Virus record (IMG/VR): IMGVR_UViG_3300010411_000010
Coordinates: 1-29,152 of that record
Reading direction: 5' to 3' (one strand)
DNA length: 29,152 nucleotides
DNA from: a virus
Of this stretch, positions 14,601 through 22,347 are shown piece after piece. The notes beneath the pieces were generated by a model. The model made no database searches. It worked only from the letters and a program-made list of their open reading frames with translations, and had not been told where the DNA came from. The first letter of the stretch is position 1, and every line of letters starts with the position of its first letter. The position numbers and the translations under genes are program-made.

Positions 14601-15034
14601 ACTCCACCGGAGATGACAGCCCCAATAACAGACGGTGCTACAGATCCAGCAGTACCGGCGACCCAATCGATAAAAGAATCAACAGAGTCAATGTCGTACA
14701 TAGACTCAACTGCCGGGGCATACTGCCCGGCCTCTTCCATCTGCTCTTTATAGTAGTCATATCCAAAATCACGAATAGTATCAAGACCTGTGATATCACC
14801 TATAAGGCCAAGTGCGCCACCTGCTAAAGCTTGGGTCTCATCGATACCTCGATTAAAACCTTTTCTAAATTCACCCATTTCCTCTACTGCAGAAACAGGA
14901 CCGATATCTGTCCCAGTTGGGCCACCAATGTAGCTCCCAGTCTGGGCACCCTCAGACACTAAACCAAACTCAGACGTTTCCGCCTGATTAGAAATCAGAG
15001 AGAAATCTGGAATGGTCGAATAAACATCCGGCAT
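8693..15034 (-). CDS. Giant internal virion protein (polyvalent type, 2113 aa)
   Basis: Largest gene, 6.3 kb, probably packaged and ejected with the DNA. Residues 1-380 are Gly/Ala-rich with hydrophobic segments (WVAGTAGSVAPSVIGAVISG; later LTDLAGGEGLLISSVF), possibly membrane-active. About 390-715 is a long charged coiled coil. GHEGRHR (914-920) with following VPVTVRY is a motif seen in polyvalent proteins. HETAH (1028-1032) is an HExxH zincin motif. NPAFILTNPIRD (1557-1568) resembles the LPD38 domain of large polyvalent proteins. A hydrophobic segment precedes GGDDDDG (about 1787-1793). The C-terminus is basic and helical. It sits after the ejection proteins and before holin. The start has AAAGG upstream. 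Protease activity and ejection are inferred. Confidence 0.85.
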   Translation of the reverse strand: MPDVYSTIPDFSLISNQAETSEFGLVSEGAQTGSYIGGPTGTDIGPVSAVEEMGEFRKGFNRGIDETQALAGGALGLIGDITGLDTIRDFGYDYYKEQMEEAGQYAPAVESMYDIDSVDSFIDWVAGTAGSVAPSVIGAVISGGVGGAVAAGARKIGKEGLKKYLRTEIKSSVRKNLAAGLKPQDALAASLKEFGGTATGKVTYSAIQKAAKKMAIKKASKLGAQAGVVGFSSTVESGGNWIDDYETNGDGTSPVGDLMFGVASGLTDLAGGEGLLISSVFGKNVGKRLVSKFGANAAKDVERNFANLAVREISKAMLGEGLQEGVQEIIGKMNQYFVANSIDAIMTEDTFKQVAEAAVAGSIGGAMFGSPSSVGRIFNARDYAKTIQEAEVEKKRQEINNSPEVKKFNKFELELKEIDKQMTLVDNDLGMIKKQAASAMFTPQGQSAQDSTRLVMNAWALEAKLNEQKDKLKKQRETAQNNLHAAQIDVQTKLVGLQSDEAVLAENKVQSAQLKESVYSIITRETKTANVAIGNMRRKLYQNGAPKSKVQELDSIENRIQALAAKTTETIETKIPLGEQYRIPPYVQDQMVQVAELKQKAESIFNDYAPDENELIENQRRAVRRGFQDKRKELRSDLIMREADVQLERAAAKEIAPVEAAAVGQAVQQEVAVRKAARAQKIQRDLAVKEAFDASEKAREIRTQEFEAPIEEKRIDKLSKVFKDKSLQKAKTMNDLIKHLAKKISGKDMPYTREEARIVLEVLLPNALNLKPTEGARWLRNSLFVVPNLIAEQSLFQPAIDSEFNTLRKATGWTEERLDREIQDNAYPDGTSKGAIAWVRPESFIRATTEDSAQEQSIKAEAQALDVNELRAQTQTPFIIIEEGDPVYSAREKKVLSDIYSEKELNRVHDKIVGHEGRHRMAALAEAGVEYVPVTVRYRSPQARVNLQEGPTLSGEYSNTRRLGIENVMPLTWENKETILSEFDKYNKALFQGGETHNAKHVRGAYIRKQGNIIISLLKAADKSTFLHETAHAYLDNLVIRINEGFGTNRDITDLDLVTEWLGQPKSKDGTFSREQHEQFARGFEKYLMTGKAPNSKLAKFFELVRKWLKDIYKTAEALDVKLSPAAMRVYRNMLVPEKGRNEYIAKPKAKPSVKEGIVHKQTAAQKEAYSTKVKKTVEDFTDTASTALLRAMNKSSKSFLTPEGILDYRWPDKVKTLFQDYYHPIRMMVQAVKEKGGTVNIDSNVYAIEEAIPNIESQLLKDFDRKFVKPLIEHMQAYTKEHGGSAKQVQYDIDTYLIARHAKERNEHLAKRGNTDPAPSGMSTEKAEKILSGNGGIKVTKNLKAASEQMDKIGRKQIEIMRDSRLLPEDQIKNIENSFDHYVALKGWENMMESMDSRYKNRVKGPKLKLKRTLGRTEDSRPDSPTINTIQQVKDVISLSARVEAGRALLKLIEDNKNLEGENFFFELGTKEKLKPKWTYNSKSGRIEFKKPSDPFQNDPNAITVIDNDGYQVRLKAADHNVATAFTGNNLYVAGPVVQFIGKLTRLMARAATTLNPAFILTNPIRDIMTASLNIMDEKGLSNKYRVEKQKVGRTLWKNFIPAMKTIHADAKNKHGSLDKDWWRALAEFQFRGGFSEQYGLNDYQSLANKMTKEVKAATRKSEIYHVPRNVTLGIIQMMEMYGNTLENMTRLSTFKTLSDAWQKVGMPKEEALERAASAARNITVNFSRRGALGPLLGPLYMFSNASIQGTARMMKTILRNPKMRNRILPMLVGSSMIMAQLGRLMGGDDDDGIPYYDKLPDWVKNTNMVFMLPGTDGMYVKIPLPYGYNVLTVLGQQIDQVLFSDKKPLGAATEVVYSMFDNFSPVGSPEAGWTTLVPTIFRPPLQLEANKGFFGQKIMPDVPSWVKYDYPDAERYWSTISPPALMIANMLNSLGGTTETSKGVIDISPESIEHFVESYFGGVGKTALRTTQAAGHIADAMFTDTEFKGTKEFLPELPIVRRYLGTINFYSTLHKYTDIRSDVAGIEEAAKRAKQGGAKKFQAFREDNPGYARKVSIMKSADKQLRKYRKLKNSIMRSDRVLKESERLKKIEKREQQIIKDAIRKVKALED

Positions 15035-15057
15035 GAATTAAATACCTTTATGCGTTA

Positions 15058-16152
15058 TTAATAAATTTTAGGTGTAACTACAACACCAGGAATACGCGGA
15101 TCAACGGGTATACCTTGAGGCATTTGAACTCGAGATCGAATACCTTGTACTTTATCGAGAGACTTTAAAAACTCTTGTTCCTGTGCAGTGGCACGAGCCG
15201 CGTTCTCCTGCTGTTGAATTACCCTCGGGTCAAGTTCAACCTTAGGCTGAACAGCAGGGATACCTGCAGCTTGGGACTGAGAAAGACCTTGACTTTTTAA
15301 AATATTTTCAAGCGTAGACTTGCGGTCACGAAGTTTATCCATGACATCCGCGCCTTCACGGATGGCCTGCTTAGCCGCACCGAGGCGCTGTTCACGCCAT
15401 TGCTGTTCAGCACTAGCTGGACTAATTTTTATTCCAGACTCGTAATATTTTTTAGCCGCACCTTGAGCTATTGCAGTAGCTTGTTGTTTAGCCGAATCTT
15501 GATCGTCACTAGTCCAGCGCTTACCTTCGGTATCAATCCAAATTTTATCTCCCTCTGCGCCATTGGGGTCTTGAACTTCTCTAAAATTTCGATCAGTTTT
15601 AATTCGATCAATAATCTGCTGCTCAACTTCAGTACGTACATCCTCTGCGCCCTGCCTACGAAGACGGTCTTTTTCCTGCGCTTCTATAGACCGGAGCCGG
15701 GCTGCTTCTTGAGCTGTAGCTGCAGCGGACCCGAACTGCGGAGTACTCTGAAACTTAGTTGCTGCTCGAATCTTAAGAAGATTTGGACTCGACTCTACAA
15801 GTTTTCCATTCGGCAACTTAATTGTGTATCGAGATATGCGGCCAGTACTATTATCTCTAGTAGACGATACAATCTTAGAACCTTCCGGCAAAGCTTGGTC
15901 AACTACGCGTTGCGCAGCAGCTTCGTCAACGTCTACTAAAACTAAATCACTACGGATTTTATCATCGAGCGCTTCTACATCTTCTTTTTTTAACGCTCCG
16001 CGTTCAGCCCTAGCAATAGCCGCCCTCTCAGCATTGGCGCGAGCTTGCCGTAAATCAGTCTGATCAATGTATTCTTCACGTTTCCGAGAAGCTAAATCAT
16101 GAGCTTGGCGATAGAGATCACCTTGCATTCCAGCTAATGTAATACTAGCCAT
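15058..16152 (-). CDS. Ejection/internal virion-type coiled-coil protein (364 aa)
   Basis: Start supported by GAGGAG nine bases before the ATG. Very rich in Ala, Gln, Arg and Glu. Long predicted helices (about 20-65 and 160-185) flank a small beta-like domain around residues 70-140 (VDQALPEGSKIVSSTRDN and following); more helix (about 240-340) leads to a proline-rich end. No signal, membrane segment or catalytic motif. It lies between the giant protein and another internal-type protein, the position of short-tail ejection proteins. Role by position and composition only. Confidence 0.6.
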   Translation of the reverse strand: MASITLAGMQGDLYRQAHDLASRKREEYIDQTDLRQARANAERAAIARAERGALKKEDVEALDDKIRSDLVLVDVDEAAAQRVVDQALPEGSKIVSSTRDNSTGRISRYTIKLPNGKLVESSPNLLKIRAATKFQSTPQFGSAAATAQEAARLRSIEAQEKDRLRRQGAEDVRTEVEQQIIDRIKTDRNFREVQDPNGAEGDKIWIDTEGKRWTSDDQDSAKQQATAIAQGAAKKYYESGIKISPASAEQQWREQRLGAAKQAIREGADVMDKLRDRKSTLENILKSQGLSQSQAAGIPAVQPKVELDPRVIQQQENAARATAQEQEFLKSLDKVQGIRSRVQMPQGIPVDPRIPGVVVTPKIY

Positions 16153-16154
16153 TG

Positions 16155-17033
16155 TTAAACTCCTCGGTACTGCTGATTTGTAGGATTAGTATAGTTTGTT
16201 AAATTCCCAAACGCGGCAGATGCTCCAGCAAAACCAGTGTTCGCAGCTTGATTGGCGAGATTCGCACCAGAGACTAAACTAGATGTAAGGCCTTGCAGAC
16301 CTTGTGCAGCTTGAGAAGAAAGACTAGAACCAGACTGCGGGGCCTGTGTTTGAGTTAAAGGAATACCAGAAAATAAATCAAGAGCTTGACCTTTACGCTG
16401 AATATCGAGATCTTCAGCAAGTCTAGAAGCTTCAGTTCTAGCTCCAGCTAAAGATGCAGCCCGAGATAAAGCACCTTGATTAATTAAATTTTGAGCAGCT
16501 CCGCTATTAGGATTTATACCCATTTGGCTGTAAGCTCTTTGAGCTTCACCAAGAGATTTATCATACGCTTGTTGAACATCAGTTGAAGCAATGTCCATAT
16601 ATTTTTGGGCATCTGCTCCTTGAGCGAGCTGTGTAATAAGACCTGATCGCGTAGGATCTACTGTGCCCTGAGCTAAAGCAATGTCATCGAGGCCGCGTTG
16701 TAGTCCGTACTGCTGTTGTGCAGTTTGAAGCGGACGCAAAGACTGTATGTCTTCTAGCGCATATTGCGCCTGAAGATCTTCGATAGGATAATATAAGTCT
16801 TCAGCTCTTGTCGCCTGCTTACGCAAAAGCTCATCAGATAATGCTGTAGACCCAAGCAACTGGTTCATGTAATCTTGATACATGCCTTGAGATTGTATGC
16901 CCTGATAAAGGTCATACGCCCCGCCCAATCCTGTTCCAATATTGCCAATCGAATTTAGTGTGCTTTGTGCCCCAGAACCGAGACCTAAAAGTCCACCAAT
17001 ACCGCTGGCGAGGTTGCCAAATAAATCAGCCAT
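16155..17033 (-). CDS. Ejection/internal virion-type protein (292 aa)
   Basis: AAGGA precedes the ATG. The N-terminal 45 residues are Gly-rich and hydrophobic (LASGIGGLLGLGSGAQS), resembling membrane-active N-termini of ejected virion proteins. The rest is Gln/Ala/Ser-rich helix (about 48-230) and a low-complexity Ser/Gly/Asn tail. Such composition is common in podoviral DNA-ejection proteins (P22 gp7/gp20-like in role, not shown to be homologous). It is spaced two bases from the next gene, so probably translated together with it. Confidence 0.6.
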   Translation of the reverse strand: MADLFGNLASGIGGLLGLGSGAQSTLNSIGNIGTGLGGAYDLYQGIQSQGMYQDYMNQLLGSTALSDELLRKQATRAEDLYYPIEDLQAQYALEDIQSLRPLQTAQQQYGLQRGLDDIALAQGTVDPTRSGLITQLAQGADAQKYMDIASTDVQQAYDKSLGEAQRAYSQMGINPNSGAAQNLINQGALSRAASLAGARTEASRLAEDLDIQRKGQALDLFSGIPLTQTQAPQSGSSLSSQAAQGLQGLTSSLVSGANLANQAANTGFAGASAAFGNLTNYTNPTNQQYRGV

Positions 17034-17052
17034 GTGTGTTCCTTAATTTAAA

Positions 17053-18243
17053 TTAAGCTATATAGCCCAGGCCAAAAGAATCTGTAGGATCGGCTTTTTT
17101 CCTGGCTTGTAAAATTTTCCACCGCTGAGCCCTAAGTGCAGGGTCTTCTTCAGCAGCATACGTTGCAGTGTTGTCGTCTAAAAAATTTGAATAGTAAATA
17201 GAATCAGAATCTCCGATAGTACTTGGCAGATCGCTCCAATCACGAGGCGCTGTCAAACCGAGCGCAATTTCTATCTGATTAATATTAGCAAGTTCAGTCA
17301 TATCCGCTATTTGCTTTACTGCAACATTGGGACTAAAAGTCATTGCAGCTGGTATACTAGAAAGACCAGAAACTAATCCGGAAGCAAGCGGATTTTCAAT
17401 TTCATCACTAGCTATGGCACCCAAACCTTTTGCAGCCAGCGGTGTAGCATAGTTTTGAACAATCCCACGCATATCTTCACGAGCAGTTTTGTTTAAGGCC
17501 TGCCTCGCAGCCATCGTAGCTGGAGTTTGAAGATCAATTGCACTCAATGCTCCAAATGCACGGCCAACGAATGGATCGTTATAGCCTGTGTCGTACATCC
17601 CAGTACCAACCATAGCGTCACGAAGAGTGCTGATCTCGTCTTTATGTACTTCTTGAACTGCATCCGGAAGATCTGAAAATTTACCTGCTTGAAGATCATT
17701 AAACGCTTGAAAAGCTTCTTCGGAAGTAATTGTACCAGCAGCTAATGCTGTTTCTATACCACGAAAAACTTTAGGCTGCACTTGACCCCAAACTGCATCT
17801 CCACTCAAGATACCCTTATTACGAGCTTGAGTATGCGCGTCTCTATAAGCTTGATGTCCTGGATGTGAAAGAGAAGATAACCCGGAATAACCTAAATTAT
17901 AAGCTCCCACGTTTCCAAGATTCATTCCTGCCCTATATCCAGCAGGTGTTGTCATGGTACCGCCTAACAATGACCGAGTGCCCCAATGTTCTACTTCTCC
18001 AGTTCTAGGATTCCGACCATAGACTTCAGAGAGACCACCACCAGCAGAAGCTCTGCCACCGTAACCGCTCTGACCGGCTGCTGACATCGCGGAATCAAGC
18101 CCTGCTTTAGACCCGTATCCACCCCATGAAGCATTGGCAGACCAACCATCGTTAGATGAGATATCGCCGTTGCTCTGTGGACCAAACCCATTACTACCGT
18201 CGCTTGACCCACTACCCATATTTCCTGCTGCACCCCACGCCAT
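17053..18243 (-). CDS. Putative internal virion/ejection protein (396 aa)
   Basis: AAAGGA is close to the ATG, after a 78-bp AT-rich intergenic leader. Residues 1-110 are low-complexity Gly/Ser/Asn with repeated GGxG and SxGYG; the rest (about 125-395) is a mostly helical domain with acidic and alanine-rich stretches. No membrane segment is evident and no known motif was recognised. It is the first of three consecutive ejection-type genes upstream of the giant protein. Virion location is inferred from context. Confidence 0.55.
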   Translation of the reverse strand: MAWGAAGNMGSGSSDGSNGFGPQSNGDISSNDGWSANASWGGYGSKAGLDSAMSAAGQSGYGGRASAGGGLSEVYGRNPRTGEVEHWGTRSLLGGTMTTPAGYRAGMNLGNVGAYNLGYSGLSSLSHPGHQAYRDAHTQARNKGILSGDAVWGQVQPKVFRGIETALAAGTITSEEAFQAFNDLQAGKFSDLPDAVQEVHKDEISTLRDAMVGTGMYDTGYNDPFVGRAFGALSAIDLQTPATMAARQALNKTAREDMRGIVQNYATPLAAKGLGAIASDEIENPLASGLVSGLSSIPAAMTFSPNVAVKQIADMTELANINQIEIALGLTAPRDWSDLPSTIGDSDSIYYSNFLDDNTATYAAEEDPALRAQRWKILQARKKADPTDSFGLGYIA

Positions 18244-18321
18244 ATAATATTCCTTTATTTGATAATGCTTAATTTATTTTATAAACTCAGAAATTAAACT
18301 AAACGGTATATTGTAAAATCA

Positions 18322-19032
18322 TTATTTTGAATACTCTTCTGTAGAACCAAAAGAGTCTATTTGATAATGGATATCAAATTCTTTTAACAGAGCTGGCCCA
18401 CTGTATGTATCGGAACCAGAAAATAATGTACTGGTATTCGCCGAGTCTCTATATAATTTAACATCTAAAATAGAAGATACAGATTCTCTTACGGGGGCTG
18501 GAATTTCTGGGAATGTAGTAATTTGCTGTAAATTACCAGACACATATGGGAATACATTAGAACTGTGCGCAGACAGTTGATAAGTCCCACGTAATTCCCC
18601 ATTATTAACCCAGCGCCACTCCAACAACCAATTCGGAGTGTCTGCAGAATTTTGTTCCCAATGAATATGAGGCTTAAGCGCAGTACCGAATTGTTTATTG
18701 TGCGGAATCTGCACCACATGACATAACGGCTCTTCAGAATATCTGGCATTAACTGCAAAATTAATACCGCAATTAATGTAGTCATAATCTAAACGACCAC
18801 TGCTGGTATCAACCTGTTGTCCCACTGCTGGAAATCTCAAATCATCCCATCTCGTAGTGCTTAACCCAAGCGTCAATAAATCACCAAAGGTTAAAATTCT
18901 CTCCGAAGATAAATTTTCTCCAGACATTTTCTTTAATACGCGCTTAAGCTGCATTAAAAAGTTGTACACTCCCTGGTCCGCACTAGGCGGTACGTCAGGA
19001 AGTTTAGTATATGTAAGTGCGGATAAAGACAT
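18322..19032 (-). CDS. Conserved phage structural protein (WDDLR/HIHW family), probable tail-associated
   Basis: Belongs by eye to a recurrent phage virion protein pattern: an N-terminal helical segment (residues 20-40), then WDDLRFP (62-68), PHIHW (121-125), and a C-terminal LKEFDIHYQIDSFGSTEEYSK-like ending in which FDIHY and GSxxEY are conserved. The core looks like beta sandwich and may be a jelly-roll-like appendage on capsid or tail. The start is coupled to the tail hub gene by TAATG at 19030-19034. Exact virion role is unknown; a fibre or decoration role is possible. Confidence 0.65.
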   Translation of the reverse strand: MSLSALTYTKLPDVPPSADQGVYNFLMQLKRVLKKMSGENLSSERILTFGDLLTLGLSTTRWDDLRFPAVGQQVDTSSGRLDYDYINCGINFAVNARYSEEPLCHVVQIPHNKQFGTALKPHIHWEQNSADTPNWLLEWRWVNNGELRGTYQLSAHSSNVFPYVSGNLQQITTFPEIPAPVRESVSSILDVKLYRDSANTSTLFSGSDTYSGPALLKEFDIHYQIDSFGSTEEYSK

Positions 19033-20912
19033 TATTGTAATTCTCGCATGCTGGTTGCAAAATCAATCTGATAAACAGGAAAATTACTTTCCACTTCTAT
19101 CTCAAAGTAATCACCGACAATTCCGGCTGGAAGTCTGAACGGTTTCATCGAGGACACATCTTCTTCTGTATGGATCAGAGCTTCGTCAACATAAAACCTA
19201 ATATCTAGTTTAGGAACTAAAACATAACTTCTATCGAATGCTGTGTAAATATCACCATTAAACGTAAGAACATTAAATGGTACTTCATTAACAGCGCCCT
19301 TTAATCCAGCTTTAGCAAGCTCAGCTTGCTCTTCGAGTATCGCATTAATGGCATCGATTTCTGCTTGCGTAAGGTACATTGCTCGCACACGACAAGCTGC
19401 TAAATTAGCTGGCCCAATCTGCGAAGTAAATATTTTAGACTTCCAAGTCAAAGTTCGAAAAGAAGCCAATCCTTCCCATTGTAATATTTGCCAACCTTGT
19501 GCATCATCATATTGTATGAAGTATAAAGTATCAGATCGTTTATCTGCATAAAAACAAGACACTCCGAATACTTCTGTGGAGATAGCAGCAAGCGCTTCTT
19601 CTAGATCAACGATTAAAAATCCAGTGTTGTTAGCGGCACTGTTCTGGTAAAAACCGAAGTAGCGTCCATCTTGAATAGCAGCCTCAAATGTGCTGGGATA
19701 ATAATCTAACCACTCATCGGCTGTAAACGCTGTCTGCGTAACATTTTGTATGCCTTCACTGGACACAGCAATTAAGCCATCAGATGACGGAAAATAAACT
19801 GTGTTCTCGTAATTAACAATACCGCGTTTACTAAGACAAGGAGCAGTGGCTTGCGTAGGTTGTGCTATGATAAGACTTGGGTCTTGAGCATTTAACAGAA
19901 TAGGAAATTTATTAGTTAATGCAACTACAGTATTACCGAAAGCACCAAGCCCGATAATGTTTTGATCAACAATTACTTGATACTCAACAGGCCATGCATG
20001 AAGTTGATAAGGCTCAGAAAAATGAATAACGTTATCTACAAATCCAACAAGACAACCGTTTCGAAGAGAAATTAAACCCTGCAGATTATCGTCGGGTGCT
20101 GTCCAAGTAGCAGAAGGAAGCGAAGTACCTAGTTCACCATCAGTAAGATCATCGTCATAAGAAAATGTAGATGTCCCAGCATTCCAAGTTACACCGGAAA
20201 CTGTTCCTGCTTTTGCGTCATCGATGTTAAAGTCGATAACAAGCTGGTACGTGGCGTCAGAAGTACCTACAGCTGTACGATAGACTGCAATACGGTTGAC
20301 ACCATTATCTGCTTGATCTGGCGCATCTTCAATATAAGATATAGTAACAGTTTCGCCAGTTTGAACATCAATATATTCTGTGCTACTACCAACATTTTCA
20401 GCCGGAGCCGAAGGGGCACCCTCATCAAATTTAGTGTCTGCCCAAGTTCTGATATAAGTATACACATAAGCCCTGGACGTAATCTCTCCAGTACCAGTTC
20501 CACTAGTGGCGAGCAAAGCCGCATCACCTACTGGTATAGCTAATTCGTAAGAGTTCGTTTCATCAATTGTAGCATCAGTGCTAGCAACCAAGCTAGTGTC
20601 GAACCCTCTTGGCTTATCCAAACCAGTAATGTAAGTCCTATTATATTGGTCATTCGCCACAGGTCCTTTTACTATGTCAACATCATTTTCAAATGTTAAG
20701 AAAATATCTTCTGCTGTGTGCTCGTATTGGTATAATGTTCGGTATACATCTGTTGGAGAATCGAGTTGCTCAAGGATTGACGGAGCATTAAACGGTACAA
20801 GAGATCCAGACCTGAGCTTCGTACCAGTAGCCACTTGAGCGTTCTGATCTTGAAGTAATCTCGGATTTACTCTTGGCAACATGCCGCCAAATGTTTTGAT
20901 TGAATACAGCAT
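19032..20912 (-). CDS. Tail hub/nozzle-like protein (626 aa)
   Basis: Probable short-tail hub or nozzle, comparable in role to P22 gp10 or T7 gp12 (homology not shown). The N-terminus carries a common podoviral tail pattern, PRVNPRLL...AQ.A...KLRSGSLVPF (residues 13-42). A mid segment (YVYTYIRTWADTKFDEGAPS, about 150-170, followed by RIAVYRT) looks like the fibronectin-like or beta-sandwich module of such tail proteins. The rest is beta-rich. The start is seven bases after the tail fibre in this strand's order. Late operon position after the fibre and adaptors supports the call. Confidence 0.7.
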   Translation of the reverse strand: MLYSIKTFGGMLPRVNPRLLQDQNAQVATGTKLRSGSLVPFNAPSILEQLDSPTDVYRTLYQYEHTAEDIFLTFENDVDIVKGPVANDQYNRTYITGLDKPRGFDTSLVASTDATIDETNSYELAIPVGDAALLATSGTGTGEITSRAYVYTYIRTWADTKFDEGAPSAPAENVGSSTEYIDVQTGETVTISYIEDAPDQADNGVNRIAVYRTAVGTSDATYQLVIDFNIDDAKAGTVSGVTWNAGTSTFSYDDDLTDGELGTSLPSATWTAPDDNLQGLISLRNGCLVGFVDNVIHFSEPYQLHAWPVEYQVIVDQNIIGLGAFGNTVVALTNKFPILLNAQDPSLIIAQPTQATAPCLSKRGIVNYENTVYFPSSDGLIAVSSEGIQNVTQTAFTADEWLDYYPSTFEAAIQDGRYFGFYQNSAANNTGFLIVDLEEALAAISTEVFGVSCFYADKRSDTLYFIQYDDAQGWQILQWEGLASFRTLTWKSKIFTSQIGPANLAACRVRAMYLTQAEIDAINAILEEQAELAKAGLKGAVNEVPFNVLTFNGDIYTAFDRSYVLVPKLDIRFYVDEALIHTEEDVSSMKPFRLPAGIVGDYFEIEVESNFPVYQIDFATSMRELQ

Positions 20913-20918
20913 ATTAAG

Positions 20919-22202
20919 CTACTGCCAATAAATTTTTACAATGCCGTCTGAACCAGTACCACCATTATTACCATAGCTTCCACAGCCGCCTCCACCACCC
21001 CCGTAACCGGTAGCGTTTACTCCGTCTCCAGTTCTTGGAGAGACGCCCCCAAAGCCTAAGACAGAATCACCACCCGGACCACCAGAAGCATAATAATAAT
21101 AGCCCCCACTAAGACCCCGCTGCCCGTGAGTTAACAAAAGAGTAACGTTAGTCGCAGCTAAGGTATAAGTACCGCGTGTGGCCGGAGTGCCACGGTAGAT
21201 ACCGCCAATTCCACTTACACAATATACATAGGCTGTTCCGGCACCACCCGCCCCAAATGCAGATACACCGCCAGTCGTACCCGTACCAGTGATTACAGTA
21301 CCCCCGGCACCTCCAGAACCCACAATGACATTAACAGTCTCTGAGCCACTTCCAGTAAAACCTTCTACTAAAGCTCGAACGAAAGTACCAGAGGCTCCCC
21401 CAGAAGCAATTTTTCCTGCACTTTGATAATCTCCACCTCCTCCAGAGCCACCTGAGAGAACTTCAACTATAACTTCTGTAACGCCAGAAGGAACAGTAAA
21501 AGTACCATTAGCAGTAAAAGTTTGGGAACTTCCAAAGTACATATCTGTACCGCCAGAAATATCCTGCCAAGAGACGTCAGTACCATTTGAAGTTAGAACT
21601 TGACCATCTGCGCCGATAGCTAATCTTTCGGGATCACCAGAAGCATCGCCGACAATAATGTCGCCCTGCGTTGTAATGACATCGCCCGGAACACTTGTCA
21701 ATGAAGAACCGTCACCGTCCGCACGAAGAAGATCACCAGTACCTCCAGTTGCAACATCCTCTACGGCAGCTGTGCCAAGCCCTAAGGCAGTACGCATCTC
21801 AGTAGCAGTATAAGCAGGATATTCAGTTCCGCTAAGGTCATAGTCGCCTATGAATTTGCCATCTTCCGGAGTGGGGAATCCTTCTACAGCAGCTACCGTA
21901 TCAACAAGGTCATCAAATGACCCTGCAGTCATTCTGTTTTCAATTGTAGCGCCAGCTGCGAACGGCCGCGCAATCGTGCCCTCTTGAGCGCGAACAATCG
22001 TAAAGACATCACCAGATCGAGCCGTAACCTTTACGATTTCGTTTGACCCGACACTATTAATAATAGTAGCATAGAAATATTCAGCACCTGTTATGGACGG
22101 AAATTCAGCACCGTCGCCAGTCGCTACAGTAAGAGAAAGATCTCCTGTAGAAATAGCAGAAGCTAGTGTGGTGCTAGCGTTATTAGAAAATTTAATTGCC
22201 AT
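20919..22202 (-). CDS. Tail fibre with glycine-rich C-terminal domain (427 aa)
   Basis: Receptor-binding candidate. Residues 1-105 are the N-terminal module common to phage tail fibres (MAIKFSNNASTTLASAI ... IVRAQEGTxA.PF..G). A linker with GDII/LTSNGTDVSW follows. From about 220 a glycine-rich domain begins with TFTVPSGVTEVIVEV and contains many GGxGG runs, ending GSDGIVKIYW. The last pattern is the common polyglycine adhesin-type domain of tail fibres. Start: TTGAGG before ATG. The tail hub follows and a 45-aa repeat protein precedes. Host target cannot be read from sequence. Confidence 0.8.
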   Translation of the reverse strand: MAIKFSNNASTTLASAISTGDLSLTVATGDGAEFPSITGAEYFYATIINSVGSNEIVKVTARSGDVFTIVRAQEGTIARPFAAGATIENRMTAGSFDDLVDTVAAVEGFPTPEDGKFIGDYDLSGTEYPAYTATEMRTALGLGTAAVEDVATGGTGDLLRADGDGSSLTSVPGDVITTQGDIIVGDASGDPERLAIGADGQVLTSNGTDVSWQDISGGTDMYFGSSQTFTANGTFTVPSGVTEVIVEVLSGGSGGGGDYQSAGKIASGGASGTFVRALVEGFTGSGSETVNVIVGSGGAGGTVITGTGTTGGVSAFGAGGAGTAYVYCVSGIGGIYRGTPATRGTYTLAATNVTLLLTHGQRGLSGGYYYYASGGPGGDSVLGFGGVSPRTGDGVNATGYGGGGGGCGSYGNNGGTGSDGIVKIYWQ

Positions 22203-22209
22203 TTAAACC

Positions 22210-22347
22210 TCAATTCCAATCAGAGATAATAATTTTTGTAGCACTTACGAACAGAACAGAATCCCATTCAGTAGTAGTAATTACAGTAGGACTAACTGGA
22301 GTTACTGCGCCCCAATCAGAAGTTTCAATTTTTACAGTACTAAGCAT
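22210..22347 (-). CDS. 45-aa microprotein with a 16-residue Trp repeat
   Basis: Its ATG (22345-22347) overlaps the adaptor stop as TAATG, so it is coupled. Tryptophans at 12, 28 and 44 are exactly 16 apart. V15/V31, V18/V34, S19/S35 and T21/T37 repeat, and K-I-x-x-S-D-W occurs at residues 6-12 and 38-44. The small beta-like repeats suggest a tail-associated or adhesive peptide, but the role is unknown. The ORF fills the otherwise empty 144 bases between adaptor and fibre. Confidence 0.6.
   Translation of the reverse strand: MLSTVKIETSDWGAVTPVSPTVITTTEWDSVLFVSATKIIISDWN

Noticed and set aside
15400-15939. Plus-strand ORF of 179 codons across the 364-aa protein gene
   Set aside because: Phe/Ser/Leu-rich low-complexity product, opposite to the late operon, no ribosome binding site; a shadow.
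18244-18321. Possible late promoter or terminator in the 78-bp AT-rich gap
   Set aside because: Only weak -10-like text and a 7-bp AT inverted repeat with a 15-base loop; nothing beyond what AT-rich leader DNA would show.
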